This document shows positions 1 to 8,432 of a DNA stretch of 64,000 bases, piece after piece; the first letter of the stretch is position 1; every line of letters starts with the position of its first letter. A program made the translations under genes and the position numbers. The notes below the pieces were generated by a model. The model was not told where the DNA came from, did no database searches, and saw nothing but the letters and a program-made list of their open reading frames with translations. The stretch is from Acidimicrobiaceae bacterium (GTDB lineage: Bacteria; Actinomycetota; Acidimicrobiia; Acidimicrobiales; Ilumatobacteraceae): positions 1-64,000 of the forward strand of contig JACJWG010000011.1 of the NCBI GenBank assembly GCA_020637235.1, written 5' to 3'.

Positions 1-45
1 GTCGAGATGGTCCTCGCACGACACCCGCCCTAGCCTGAGCCCGCC

Positions 46-495
46 ATGCGCACCCGCACCCTGCTCCTGCTCGCCATCTTCTGCGGTCTCGCCATCCTCG
101 TCGCCGGCGGCGTGCAACTGCTGCGGCTCGCCGGTGACGACGGCGACACCGCCGAGAATCTCTCCGTCGGCGACACCGCACGGGCGGGCGACCTGTCGGT
201 CACGGTGATCGACGCCGTCGAGGACGACGGGCTGATGCGGGTCACCGTCCGGTTGGGCGGTGTCGACGACCCCTCGGGCCTCGACGACTTCCAGCTCATC
301 GTGAGCGGTGCTCGCGTCGAGCCGCTCGGCGCGGTCCAGGCCGGCGAGGGTGCCTGCGCGGCGTTCACGATGGCCGAACAGACCTGCGACCTGGTGTTCG
401 GGACCGCCGACAACGCGGGACGGGCACGCGTGCTGCTGTTGCTGCGCGGTGAAGACCGCGTGCGATGGGATCTGGCTCGCCTTACCGAGGGGTAA
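46..495 (+). CDS. membrane-anchored hypothetical protein
   Basis: A 149-aa protein that I do not recognise. Arg residues at 2 and 4 are followed by a hydrophobic segment at about residues 5-27, which reads as an uncleaved signal anchor. The remaining ~120 residues would be extracytoplasmic. They are acidic, beta-rich in appearance (short runs such as LSVTVIDAV and MRVTVRLGG) and hold two cysteines (in GACAAF and QTCDLVF) that could pair. The pattern is loosely like the DUF4352 beta-sandwich fold, but that is a guess. The ATG at 46 sits just upstream of the hydrophobic stretch. The gene ends 88 nt before lpdA on the same strand, and nothing links the two functionally. Confidence 0.7.
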   Translation: MRTRTLLLLAIFCGLAILVAGGVQLLRLAGDDGDTAENLSVGDTARAGDLSVTVIDAVEDDGLMRVTVRLGGVDDPSGLDDFQLIVSGARVEPLGAVQAGEGACAAFTMAEQTCDLVFGTADNAGRARVLLLLRGEDRVRWDLARLTEG

Positions 496-583
496 GGACG
501 TGACCACCCCGATCGGGCGCTACCGTTGACCGGGCCCGTCCCGCCGGTCGGACGACCGGACCCCATCGCTCGAGGAGCTTCCC

Positions 584-1993
584 ATGGACTCTGCCGCATC
601 GACGTTCGACCTCGTGGTCATCGGCGGTGGTCCGGGCGGATACGGCGCTGCGCTCTACGCCACCTCGGCCGGCCTCAGCGTGGCCGTCGTGGAGAAGGGC
701 GAGATCGGCGGCACCTGCCTCAACCGTGGGTGCATCCCGGCCAAGGCCTACCTCGAGACGGCTGCCGTCCAGCGCCACGTCGCACACGCAGGTGAGTTCG
801 GCATCGAGTCGAGCGCGCCGGTCGTGAACTTCGCGGTGTCCCAGGCCCGCAAGCAGAAGATCGTCGACGGGATCGTGAAGAGCCTCGGCAACTTCATGAA
901 GTCGAAGAAGATCACGATCCTGCACGGCACCGGCTCGCTCGGACCGAACCGCACCGTCACCGTCGCCCTGAACGACGGCGGCACCACCACCGTCACCGGC
1001 TCCCACGTGCTGCTGGCGGCCGGCAGCGTGCCCCGCACGATCCCCGGCTTCGACGTCGGTGGGCCGATCATGACGAGCGACGAGGTGCTGATGCTGAGCG
1101 AGGTGCCGAAGCGGATGGTGGTCATCGGTGGTGGCGCGATCGGCTGCGAGTTCGCGAGCACCTTCGCCGACCTCGGTGCGCAGGTCACGATCCTCGAGGG
1201 GCTGCCGAAGATCCTGCCCGGCCTCGATGCCGACGTCGCCAACATCGTCGTGCGCAGCTTCAAGAAGAAGAACATCGACATCCGCACCGGGGTGCAGGTG
1301 ACGGGCCACACGCCGAACGGTTTCGGGGGCACGCGCGTGCACTTCGGCGAGGGCGAGTCGCTCGACGTCGACGCCGTCGTGGTGAGCGTCGGGCGTCGCC
1401 CCTACGCCGACCTGCTCGGTCTGGAGGGCACCGGTGTGACCGTGACCGACCGTGGGTTCGTCGAGGTGGACGAGTACTGCCGCACGGGCGAGCCCGGCGT
1501 GTACGCGATCGGCGATCTGATCGCCACCCCGCAGCTCGCACACGTGGGCTACGCCGAGGCGATCCTCGTCACCAAGCACCTCCTCGGCGAGCACCCCGTC
1601 CCGGTGAACTACGACCGGGTGCCGTGGGCCATCTACTGCCATCCCGAGGTGGCCTGGGCCGGCCCGGGTGAAGAAGCGGCGAAGGCCGCCGGTCACGACG
1701 TCGTCGTGGCCAAGCACCAGTTCCGCGCCAACAGCCGGGCCCAGATCCTGGGCGAGCTCGACGGCCTGGTGAAGGTGATCGCGAAGAAGAACCCCGACGG
1801 CACCGCCGGCCAGATCCTCGGTGTCCACATGGTGGGCCCGTGGGTGACCGAGCAGCTGAGCGGCGGGTACCTGGCCGTCAACTGGGAGGCCACGGCGGCC
1901 GAGGTCGCCGAGTTCATCCAGCCGCACCCGAGCCTGACCGAGCTGTTCGGCGAGACGGTGCTCTCGCTCACCGGCCGCAGCCTCAACGCCTGA
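584..1993 (+). CDS. lpdA: dihydrolipoamide dehydrogenase (E3)
   Basis: A 469-aa flavoprotein disulfide reductase that reoxidises dihydrolipoyl groups of 2-oxoacid dehydrogenase complexes with NAD+. The N-terminal FAD-binding motif GGGPGGYGAA is at about residues 15-24. The redox pair Cys45/Cys50 lies in GGTCLNRGCIPAK. A second Rossmann motif (VIGGGAIGCEFAS) binds NAD, AIGDL precedes the second FAD contact, and the C-terminal HPSLTE carries the catalytic His. Length is normal for the family. The usual GGTCLNVGCIPSK is altered at two positions here (Arg for Val, Ala for Ser); both cysteines are kept. It is followed after 52 nt by the E2 gene and then by the lipoylation gene, consistent with one lipoate-dependent operon. 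Confidence 0.95.
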   Translation: MDSAASTFDLVVIGGGPGGYGAALYATSAGLSVAVVEKGEIGGTCLNRGCIPAKAYLETAAVQRHVAHAGEFGIESSAPVVNFAVSQARKQKIVDGIVKSLGNFMKSKKITILHGTGSLGPNRTVTVALNDGGTTTVTGSHVLLAAGSVPRTIPGFDVGGPIMTSDEVLMLSEVPKRMVVIGGGAIGCEFASTFADLGAQVTILEGLPKILPGLDADVANIVVRSFKKKNIDIRTGVQVTGHTPNGFGGTRVHFGEGESLDVDAVVVSVGRRPYADLLGLEGTGVTVTDRGFVEVDEYCRTGEPGVYAIGDLIATPQLAHVGYAEAILVTKHLLGEHPVPVNYDRVPWAIYCHPEVAWAGPGEEAAKAAGHDVVVAKHQFRANSRAQILGELDGLVKVIAKKNPDGTAGQILGVHMVGPWVTEQLSGGYLAVNWEATAAEVAEFIQPHPSLTELFGETVLSLTGRSLNA

Positions 1994-2045
1994 CCGATCC
2001 CGACCCGACCCCGCACGCGACCTTTCCGAAACGGAGACAGCCGAC

Positions 2046-3554
2046 ATGGCCGATGTGACCCTTCCGCAACTGGGTGAGACCGTCACCGAAGGCACCATCA
2101 CCCGGTGGTTCAAGCAGGTGGGCGACCAGGTCGCCGCCGACGAGCCCCTGTTCGAGGTGAGCACCGACAAGGTCGACACCGAGGTGCCGTCGCCGATCAG
2201 CGGCACCCTCACCCAGATCCTGGCCCAGGAGGGCGACACGGTGCCGGTGGGCGCGGTGATCGCTGTCGTCGGTTCGGCCGACGCCGCGCCGGCGCCCGAG
2301 CCCGCTCCCGAGCCCGCGCCGGCTCCCGCTGTCGAGCCCGCTCCCGCCCCGGCGCCTGCTCCCGAACCCGCCCCGGCTCCTGCCCCCGCTCCGGCTCCCG
2401 CTCCCGAGCCCGCTCCCGCTCCCGCCCCCCAACCCGCTGCGGCTCCCGAGCCCGCTGCGCCCGCGGCTGCAGGTGCGCCCGGCGATGCTCGGCTGTTGTC
2501 GCCGGTCGTGCGTCGACTCGTCGCCGAGCATGGACTGAACCCCGACGACATCACCGGCACCGGCCCCGGCGGTCGCATCACCCGGGACGACGTGCTCGAC
2601 CACATCGACCGTGTCGGCTCCACCCCCGGGTCGGCGCCGGCCGCGTCACCCGCCCCGGCTCCTGCGCCCGCAGCCCCGCCGGCGGCACCCGCCCCCGACG
2701 CAGCACCGGCCGCAGCCCCGGCACCCGCCCCGGCACCCGCACCCGCACCCGCACCCGCGCCCGCTGCGGCGGTCGCACCGGCTGCCGAGCCCGCGCCGTC
2801 GGTCACCCCGCCGGCGCCCGTGCCGGTCGTGGCCACGGGCGAGCGCGACTCGGCGGTGAAGCTCAGCAAGATCCGCAAGCTCACCGGCAGCCACATGGTG
2901 ATGAGCAAGAGCGTCAGCCCCCACGCGTTCAGCGTGGTCGAGGTCGACTACGCCAACGTCGACGCCACCCGCGCCGCCGTGAAGCAGAGCTGGAAGCAGG
3001 CCGAGGGCTTCAGCCTCACCTACCTGCCGTTCATCACCCGTGCGATCGTCGACGCACTCGGCGAGTACCCGCACCTCAACGCGAGCATCACCGAGCACGA
3101 GCTGATCGTGCACGACTACATCGACATCGGTGTCGCGGTCGACCTCGACTACCAGGGCCTGCTGGTGCCGGTGGTGCGTTCCGCCGAGACCAAGCGCCTT
3201 CGCGCCATCGCACGCGAGATCAACGACCTCGCGTCGCGGGCGCGCAGCCGCAAACTCGGTCCGGACGAGATCCAGGGTGGCACGTTCACGATCTCGAACA
3301 ACGGCTCGGCCGGCAGCGTGCTCACGATGGCGATCATCAACCAGCCGCAGGTCGCGATCATGTCGACCGACGCGATCGTGCGGAAGCCCGTCGTGGCCAC
3401 GTTGCCGACCGGCGACGAGGCGATCGTCATCCACCCCGTCGGCAACCTGGCGATGAGCTGGGACCATCGGGCCTTCGACGGTGCGTACGCGGCCGGCTTC
3501 CTCGTCAAGGTGAAGCAGATCCTGGAGACGCGTGACTGGAACACCGAGCTCTGA
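2046..3554 (+). CDS. sucB: 2-oxoacid dehydrogenase E2, dihydrolipoyllysine acyltransferase
   Basis: A 502-aa E2 core subunit that transfers the acyl group from E1 to CoA through its lipoyl arm. A single lipoyl domain (about 1-78) carries the lipoylated Lys42 in STDKVDTEVPSP. A peripheral-subunit-binding domain lies at about 153-188 (SPVVRRLVAEHGLNP). The catalytic domain (about 275-502) ends with the HxxxDG motif (SWDHRAFDGAYA). The domains are joined by two very long Ala-Pro-rich linkers (about 80-148 and 195-262). Mycobacterial DlaT/SucB, which sits beside lipB and lipA, is the closest architectural analogue. Whether it serves pyruvate or 2-oxoglutarate dehydrogenase cannot be told from the sequence. 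The ATG at 2046 follows a GGAGACAG stretch suited to ribosome binding. Confidence 0.93.
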   Translation: MADVTLPQLGETVTEGTITRWFKQVGDQVAADEPLFEVSTDKVDTEVPSPISGTLTQILAQEGDTVPVGAVIAVVGSADAAPAPEPAPEPAPAPAVEPAPAPAPAPEPAPAPAPAPAPAPEPAPAPAPQPAAAPEPAAPAAAGAPGDARLLSPVVRRLVAEHGLNPDDITGTGPGGRITRDDVLDHIDRVGSTPGSAPAASPAPAPAPAAPPAAPAPDAAPAAAPAPAPAPAPAPAPAPAAAVAPAAEPAPSVTPPAPVPVVATGERDSAVKLSKIRKLTGSHMVMSKSVSPHAFSVVEVDYANVDATRAAVKQSWKQAEGFSLTYLPFITRAIVDALGEYPHLNASITEHELIVHDYIDIGVAVDLDYQGLLVPVVRSAETKRLRAIAREINDLASRARSRKLGPDEIQGGTFTISNNGSAGSVLTMAIINQPQVAIMSTDAIVRKPVVATLPTGDEAIVIHPVGNLAMSWDHRAFDGAYAAGFLVKVKQILETRDWNTEL

Positions 3555-5286
3555 GCCGGTGACCGCCACGCCGGCACCGACCGACGCCACCACGCGCCTG
3601 CGCGTCCGGTGGCTCGGCACGGTGCCCTACGGCGAAGCACTCGCCCTGCAACAGGGCCTGTTCTCCCACGGGCGCGATCAGCACCTGTTGCTGCTCGAGC
3701 ACCCGCACGTCTTCACCTACGGCCCGCGCACCGATCTCGCCGCGAACCTGCGCTGCGACCCGGCAGCCGTCGGCGCCGAGCTCGTGCCGGTGAAGCGGGG
3801 TGGCGACGTCACCTATCACGGTCCGGGTCAACTCGTCGGGTACCCGATCGTGTCGGTGGCCAACAGCTACGGCGCGAGCGATCACGTGTGCGCGGTCCAG
3901 CGGGTGGTGGTGGGCGCGCTGCACGACCTCGGGCTCACCTCGGCCGGCTGCCTGCCCGAGTACCCGGGCGTGTGGATCGACCCCGACGGCCCGAACCCGC
4001 GCAAGATCTGCGCGATCGGCGTCCGCCTGTCGCACGGTCGCACCATGCACGGCTTCGCGCTCAACGTCACCACCGACCTCACCTACATGCGCGACCACAT
4101 CGTGCCCTGCGGTATCGCGGACAAGCCGGTCACCTCGATCGCCGAGGAGTTCGCCGCCGCCGGCACCGGTCGCGAGATCACGATGCGCGAGGTGGCCGAT
4201 GCCATCGTGCGCCGAGCCGCCGAGGTGTGGGGCGACGGTGTGGCCGAACGCCAGGACGTCGCGTGGAGACACCGGCCGGACGACCTGTCGGCGTTCTCTC
4301 GCGGTGAGGGACCGGGCACGTCGGTGCGCACCGCGGCCGATCACGGCATCCGGGCCCAGACGGTGCGGATGCGCCACCGGCTCGACCGGGCCGGGGTGTC
4401 GGACGGCCTCGCGATCGCGACCCGCAAGCCCGAGTGGTTGCGGCCCAAGGTGGTGCACGGGCCCGAGGTGCTGTCGTTGAAGCACACCGTGCGCGACCTC
4501 GGCCTGGTGACGGTGTGCGAGGAAGCCGGGTGCCCCAACCTGAGCGACTGCTGGTCCGACGGGACGGCGACGTTCATGGTGCTGGGCGAGCGCTGCACCC
4601 GGGCCTGCGGCTTCTGCCTGGTCGACACCCGCAAGCCGCTCGCTCCGAGCGACGACGAACCGGCCCGGGTGGCCGAGGCGGTGGAGCGCACCGGGCTCGA
4701 CCACGTCGTGCTCACGATGGTGGCTCGCGACGACCTGCCCGATGGCGGCATGGGCCACGTCGCCCGGTGCATCGAGGCCATCCGCCACCGCCGCCCGAGC
4801 GCGCGGATCGAGACCCTGGTGAGCGACGCCAGGGGCGACGCCGCCGCGCTGGAGGTGCTGTTCGCCGCTCGGCCCGACGTGATGAACCACAACGTCGAGA
4901 CCGTCGCCCGGCTGCAGCGAGCCGTGCGACCGTCGGCGGGGTACGCCCGGAGCCTCGGAGTGCTCGCCCGGTCGAAGCAGGCCGGGCTCACCACGAAGTC
5001 GGGTCTCGTCGTCGGCATGGGCGAGACGGTTGCCGAGCTCGACGGTTGCCTGGCCGATCTGGCGGCGATCGGGGTGGACATCGTGACGATCGGCCAGTAC
5101 CTGCGTCCCACGTCGCACCACCTGCCCGTCGACCGCTGGGTCGAGCCGCACGAGTTCGAGCGCTGGCGTGAGCTGGGTGAATCGTGGGGGATCGGACACG
5201 TGGAGGCGAGCCCGCTCACGCGGTCGAGCTATCACGCCCGCCAGGCCGCCGAGCACGTGTCGCCGGTGTCCGTCTCGCGCCGCTGA
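3532..5286 (+). CDS. lipB-lipA: LipB-LipA fusion: octanoyltransferase / lipoyl synthase
   Basis: A 584-aa protein that carries both steps of de novo lipoyl assembly. Residues ~22-240 are LipB: RGGDVTYHGPGQLVGYP (89-105), Lys158 in KICAIGVRLS, and catalytic Cys193 in IVPCGI, which move octanoate from ACP to the E2 lysine. Residues ~280-584 are LipA, a radical-SAM enzyme that inserts two sulfurs. The auxiliary cluster cysteines are C329, C334 and C340 (CEEAGCPNLSDCW), the SAM-cluster cysteines are C355, C359 and C362 (CTRACGFC), and the C-terminal RSSY (564-567) supplies the serine ligand. No stop or frame break separates the halves; the linker is ~40 residues. The GTG at 3532 overlaps the E2 gene by 23 nt and has GGAG 6 nt upstream; GTG 3559 is the alternative. 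Both active sites look intact. Confidence 0.95.
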   Translation: MTGTPSSEPVTATPAPTDATTRLRVRWLGTVPYGEALALQQGLFSHGRDQHLLLLEHPHVFTYGPRTDLAANLRCDPAAVGAELVPVKRGGDVTYHGPGQLVGYPIVSVANSYGASDHVCAVQRVVVGALHDLGLTSAGCLPEYPGVWIDPDGPNPRKICAIGVRLSHGRTMHGFALNVTTDLTYMRDHIVPCGIADKPVTSIAEEFAAAGTGREITMREVADAIVRRAAEVWGDGVAERQDVAWRHRPDDLSAFSRGEGPGTSVRTAADHGIRAQTVRMRHRLDRAGVSDGLAIATRKPEWLRPKVVHGPEVLSLKHTVRDLGLVTVCEEAGCPNLSDCWSDGTATFMVLGERCTRACGFCLVDTRKPLAPSDDEPARVAEAVERTGLDHVVLTMVARDDLPDGGMGHVARCIEAIRHRRPSARIETLVSDARGDAAALEVLFAARPDVMNHNVETVARLQRAVRPSAGYARSLGVLARSKQAGLTTKSGLVVGMGETVAELDGCLADLAAIGVDIVTIGQYLRPTSHHLPVDRWVEPHEFERWRELGESWGIGHVEASPLTRSSYHARQAAEHVSPVSVSRR

Positions 5287-5300
5287 GAAAAGTTCGGTCA

Positions 5301-5318
5301 CCCCCTCAAGTAAGGGGG
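5301..5318. terminator. short stem-loop after lipB-lipA
   Basis: Six-base perfect arms CCCCCT and AGGGGG enclose a six-base loop. The element lies 15 nt after the lipB-lipA stop and 11 nt before the ATG of the GAF-GGDEF-EAL gene. There is no T-run, as is common in high-GC actinobacteria. It could end the lipoate operon, or it could occlude the ribosome binding site of the next gene, since no good Shine-Dalgarno is visible outside it. Confidence 0.4.
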
Positions 5319-5328
5319 CAATCGTCCG

Positions 5329-7188
5329 ATGACAAGGGTCATGCGGGCACCGATTCCCACCAACGAGCGAGAGAGACTGGATGCGCTGATGGCCCTCGAC
5401 GTGCTCGACACGCCGCCCGATGCCCGACTCGACGAGATCGTCGGCCTCGCCGCCGATCTGTGCCAGACCCCGATCTCGGCGGTCTCGCTGGTGGACACCC
5501 ACCGGCAGTGGTTCAAGTCGCACCGCAACATGCCCGTGGACGAGACCTCCCGCAGCGAGGCGTTCTGCGCGCACGCGATCCTCTCCGAGGAGGTGCTGGT
5601 GGTGGAGGACGCCACCAGCGATCCGAGGTTCTTCGACAGTTCGCTCGTCACCGAGCACGGCTTCCGGTTCTACGCCGGTGCGCCGCTGATCAGCGCCGAC
5701 GGCCATGCGATCGGCACGTTGTGCGTGGTGGACACCGTGGCCCGGCACCTCGAGCACTGGCAGATCAAGATGCTGCAGATCCTGGCCCGCCAGGCGATGG
5801 CGCAGATCCGCCTGCGCCGGTTGGTGGACGACCACGCCGACGTGCTCGACGACCTCGACATGGCCAACCGCAACCTGCAGTTCCTGTCGACCCACGATCC
5901 GCTCACCGGGGTGCTCAACCGCCGTGCGATCACCGACCTCCTCGACGGCCTCGCGACGGCCAACGCCAGCGGCTCGGTGTCGACGGCGGTGCTCTTCGTC
6001 GACCTCGACCACTTCAAGGACGTCAACGACGCCTACGGTCACGACGCCGGCGACCGCGTGCTCGTCACCGTCGCCGATCGCATCCACCTCGGCGCCCGCG
6101 GCGACGACGCCGTGGCCCGGCTCGCGAGCGACGAGTTCGTGGTGGTGGTCCCCAACGCGCCGGCGTTCGCACCCGAGGCGCTCGCCCGACGCCTGCTCCA
6201 GGCGATCGCGGTGCCGGTCGAGCACCACGGGCGCTCGATCAGCGTGACCGCGAGCATCGGCATCGCCCGCTGGGCCGACCACGTGCTGTCGGCCGGCGAC
6301 CTGCTCCGCGACGCGAGCGCGGCGATGAGCTACGCGAAGTTCGAGGGACGCAACCGATCGGTCACCTTCGAGGATCGTGTCGCGAGCGATCTCACCCGGC
6401 GCCTCGACACCCATGCCTTCGTCCGCCACGTCGTGCGTGAAGGCGCGATGCGCCTCGACTTCCAACCCCTGTGGTCGCTGTCGAGCGGCGAGGTGATCGC
6501 CCACGAGGCGCTGCTGCGCTGGGACTCGCCGGGCGCTCCCGAGCTGAGTCCGGCCGAGTTCGTGGCCGCCGCCGAGGACATCGGGTTGGTGGGCGAGATC
6601 ACGCGGTTCACGATTCGTGAGGCGTGCCGGTTGGCCGCGCGGCGACGTGCTGCCGGCGAGCTGGGAGCGGTCGTCACCGTGAACCTGTCGGCGGTGCAAC
6701 TGGAGCGCGACGAGGTGATCCTCGAGGTGGCCAGCTCGCTCAACGACAGCGGGCTCGACCCGAGTGGGCTGATGCTCGAACTCACCGAGTCGGCCAAGCT
6801 CGCCGGCTCGGGTCCGGGACAGGCCACGCTGCGCGAGTTGCAGCACATGGGCGTCCGCGTGGCGCTCGACGACTTCGGCACCGGCTTCGCCTCGCTCGCG
6901 CTGTTGCGCAGCTTCCCGTTCGACTACATGAAGATCGACCGCAGTTTCGTCACCGTGCAGAGCGACGCCGACCGCGAGGTGCTCCGCAGCCTGGTGCAGC
7001 TCGGCCATTCACTCGGGATGATGGTGATCGCGGAAGGGATCGAGGAACCTGCCGTGCTCGAGCAGTTGCGCGACCTCGGCTGCGACGTGGCCCAGGGGTA
7101 CCTGCTCGGTCGGCCCGGCACCGGCGAGCCGCCGCACCACATGGCACCGCACCCGCTGATCGCACGGCTCGACCGCAGCGTGCGCTGA
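5329..7188 (+). CDS. GAF-GGDEF-EAL protein, probable c-di-GMP phosphodiesterase
   Basis: A 619-aa soluble signalling protein. A GAF sensor domain covers about 20-165. The GGDEF domain (about 185-345) has the degenerate signature ASDEF near residue 265, so cyclase activity is unlikely. The RxxD inhibitory-site motif (RGDD) five residues before it is kept, which suggests a c-di-GMP- or GTP-binding regulatory role. The EAL domain (about 360-610) looks complete: EALLRW, NLSAVQ, ELTES, DDFGTG, YMKIDRSFV, AEGIEE and QGYLLG. It is most simply a phosphodiesterase gated by its GAF and GGDEF domains. No transmembrane segment is visible. The start is ATG 5329; ATG 5341 in the same frame is possible. A PAS-GGDEF-EAL protein with the opposite pattern lies at 36180-38279. 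Confidence 0.9.
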   Translation: MTRVMRAPIPTNERERLDALMALDVLDTPPDARLDEIVGLAADLCQTPISAVSLVDTHRQWFKSHRNMPVDETSRSEAFCAHAILSEEVLVVEDATSDPRFFDSSLVTEHGFRFYAGAPLISADGHAIGTLCVVDTVARHLEHWQIKMLQILARQAMAQIRLRRLVDDHADVLDDLDMANRNLQFLSTHDPLTGVLNRRAITDLLDGLATANASGSVSTAVLFVDLDHFKDVNDAYGHDAGDRVLVTVADRIHLGARGDDAVARLASDEFVVVVPNAPAFAPEALARRLLQAIAVPVEHHGRSISVTASIGIARWADHVLSAGDLLRDASAAMSYAKFEGRNRSVTFEDRVASDLTRRLDTHAFVRHVVREGAMRLDFQPLWSLSSGEVIAHEALLRWDSPGAPELSPAEFVAAAEDIGLVGEITRFTIREACRLAARRRAAGELGAVVTVNLSAVQLERDEVILEVASSLNDSGLDPSGLMLELTESAKLAGSGPGQATLRELQHMGVRVALDDFGTGFASLALLRSFPFDYMKIDRSFVTVQSDADREVLRSLVQLGHSLGMMVIAEGIEEPAVLEQLRDLGCDVAQGYLLGRPGTGEPPHHMAPHPLIARLDRSVR

Positions 7189-7239
7189 TCCGCGTCGGGC
7201 GGAGGTGCCGGCACCGTCGGCCCGGGCCAGAATGGGTCG

Positions 7240-8358
7240 ATGAGCAGTGTCACGGCCACCACCGCCACCTACCTCGACCGCATCGCCCGAGCGCGAGCGG
7301 AAATGGAGCGGCGTGGCGTCGACGTGCTCCTGCTCAGCGTCGGCAGCGACCTGCCGTACCTGAGCGGCTACGAGGCGATGCCGCTCGAACGACTGACGAT
7401 GCTCGTCGTCCCGCGCGACGGCGACGCGACCATGGTGATCCCGCGGCTGGAAGCGCCTCGCGTCGTGGAGCAGCCCGGGGTGTTCGCGCTGCGTCCCTGG
7501 AACGAGACCGACGACCCGGTGGCGATCGTGGCGGGCCTGGTGTCACGTCCGCAGGTCGCCGCCGTCGGCGACACCATGTGGGCCCGGTTCCTGGTCGAGT
7601 TGCTCGGCCACTGGCCGTCGGACGCCACGGAGTACGTGCGCTCGACGACGGTGATGAACGCGCTCCGCACGCGCAAGGACGATGCCGAGATCGCCGCCCT
7701 CGCCGCAGCCGGCGCGGCGGCCGACCGGGTGGCCGACCAACTGCACGCTGGTGAGATCCCGCTCGTCGGACGCACCGAGGCACAGGTGTCGGCCGACATC
7801 TCCACCCGTCTGCTCGCCGAAGGGCACGACGTCGTGAACTTCGCGATCGTCGCCGCCGGCGAGAACGCGGCGTCACCGCACCACCATCCGGGCGACCGGG
7901 TGATCCGCGACGGTGAGATCGTGCTCACCGACTTTGGCGGCACGATGGCCGGCTACTGCAGCGACATCACGCGCTGCGTCTTCGTCGGTGAGCCGCCGGC
8001 CGAGGTGGCCGACGCGTACGCCGTGCTGCACGAGGCCCAGGCCACCGGCGTGGCCGCCGGGGTGGTGGGTGCGGCATGCCAGGACGTCGACCGGGCGGCC
8101 CGTCGGGTGATCGCCGACGCCGGCTACGGCGAGTTCTTCATCCATCGCACGGGCCACGGGATCGGGATGGAGGCCCACGAGGACCCGTACATGGTGGAGG
8201 GCAACGATCAGGCGATCGAGCCCGGCCACGCCTTCAGCGTCGAGCCCGGGATCTACGTCGCCGGGCGCTGGGGGATGCGCCTCGAGGACATCGTGGTGGC
8301 CACCACCGAGGGACCACGCTCGATGAACCACGCGAACCACGCCCTCGTCACGCTCTGA
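7240..8358 (+). CDS. M24-family metallopeptidase (Xaa-Pro peptidase)
   Basis: A 372-aa cytoplasmic aminopeptidase P/prolidase-type enzyme, expected to cleave Xaa-Pro peptides. An N-terminal creatinase-like domain (about 8-140, with DVLLLSVGSDLPYLSGY) precedes the pita-bread catalytic domain. The five metal ligands can be placed: Asp in LTDFGG (~231), Asp in CSDITR (~242), His in RTGHGIG (~305), Glu in SVEPGIY (~335) and Glu in MRLEDIV (~348). Length and order are typical of the family. The gene is 51 nt downstream of the c-di-GMP gene and on the same strand, with no evident functional tie. Substrate preference (dipeptides versus longer peptides) cannot be read from the sequence. Confidence 0.92.
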   Translation: MSSVTATTATYLDRIARARAEMERRGVDVLLLSVGSDLPYLSGYEAMPLERLTMLVVPRDGDATMVIPRLEAPRVVEQPGVFALRPWNETDDPVAIVAGLVSRPQVAAVGDTMWARFLVELLGHWPSDATEYVRSTTVMNALRTRKDDAEIAALAAAGAAADRVADQLHAGEIPLVGRTEAQVSADISTRLLAEGHDVVNFAIVAAGENAASPHHHPGDRVIRDGEIVLTDFGGTMAGYCSDITRCVFVGEPPAEVADAYAVLHEAQATGVAAGVVGAACQDVDRAARRVIADAGYGEFFIHRTGHGIGMEAHEDPYMVEGNDQAIEPGHAFSVEPGIYVAGRWGMRLEDIVVATTEGPRSMNHANHALVTL

Positions 8359-8432
8359 TCCGATCCGACGGTGTACGTCGTCGTCCCGGGCTCCGGTTCC
8401 CGTCGCTCGTGCGCTTGTGACAGGCTGGGCGC

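Noticed and set aside
482..2908. A minus-strand frame of about 800 codons with Gly/Ala repeats
   Set aside because: The repeats are the reverse complement of the Ala-Pro linkers of the E2 gene, and the rest is antisense of lpdA.
3505..7008. An uninterrupted minus-strand frame of about 1170 codons opposite the lipoate and GGDEF-EAL genes
   Set aside because: It is rich in Arg, Ala, Gly, His and Asp with no family motif, and is the antisense of well-supported genes; typical of very GC-rich DNA.
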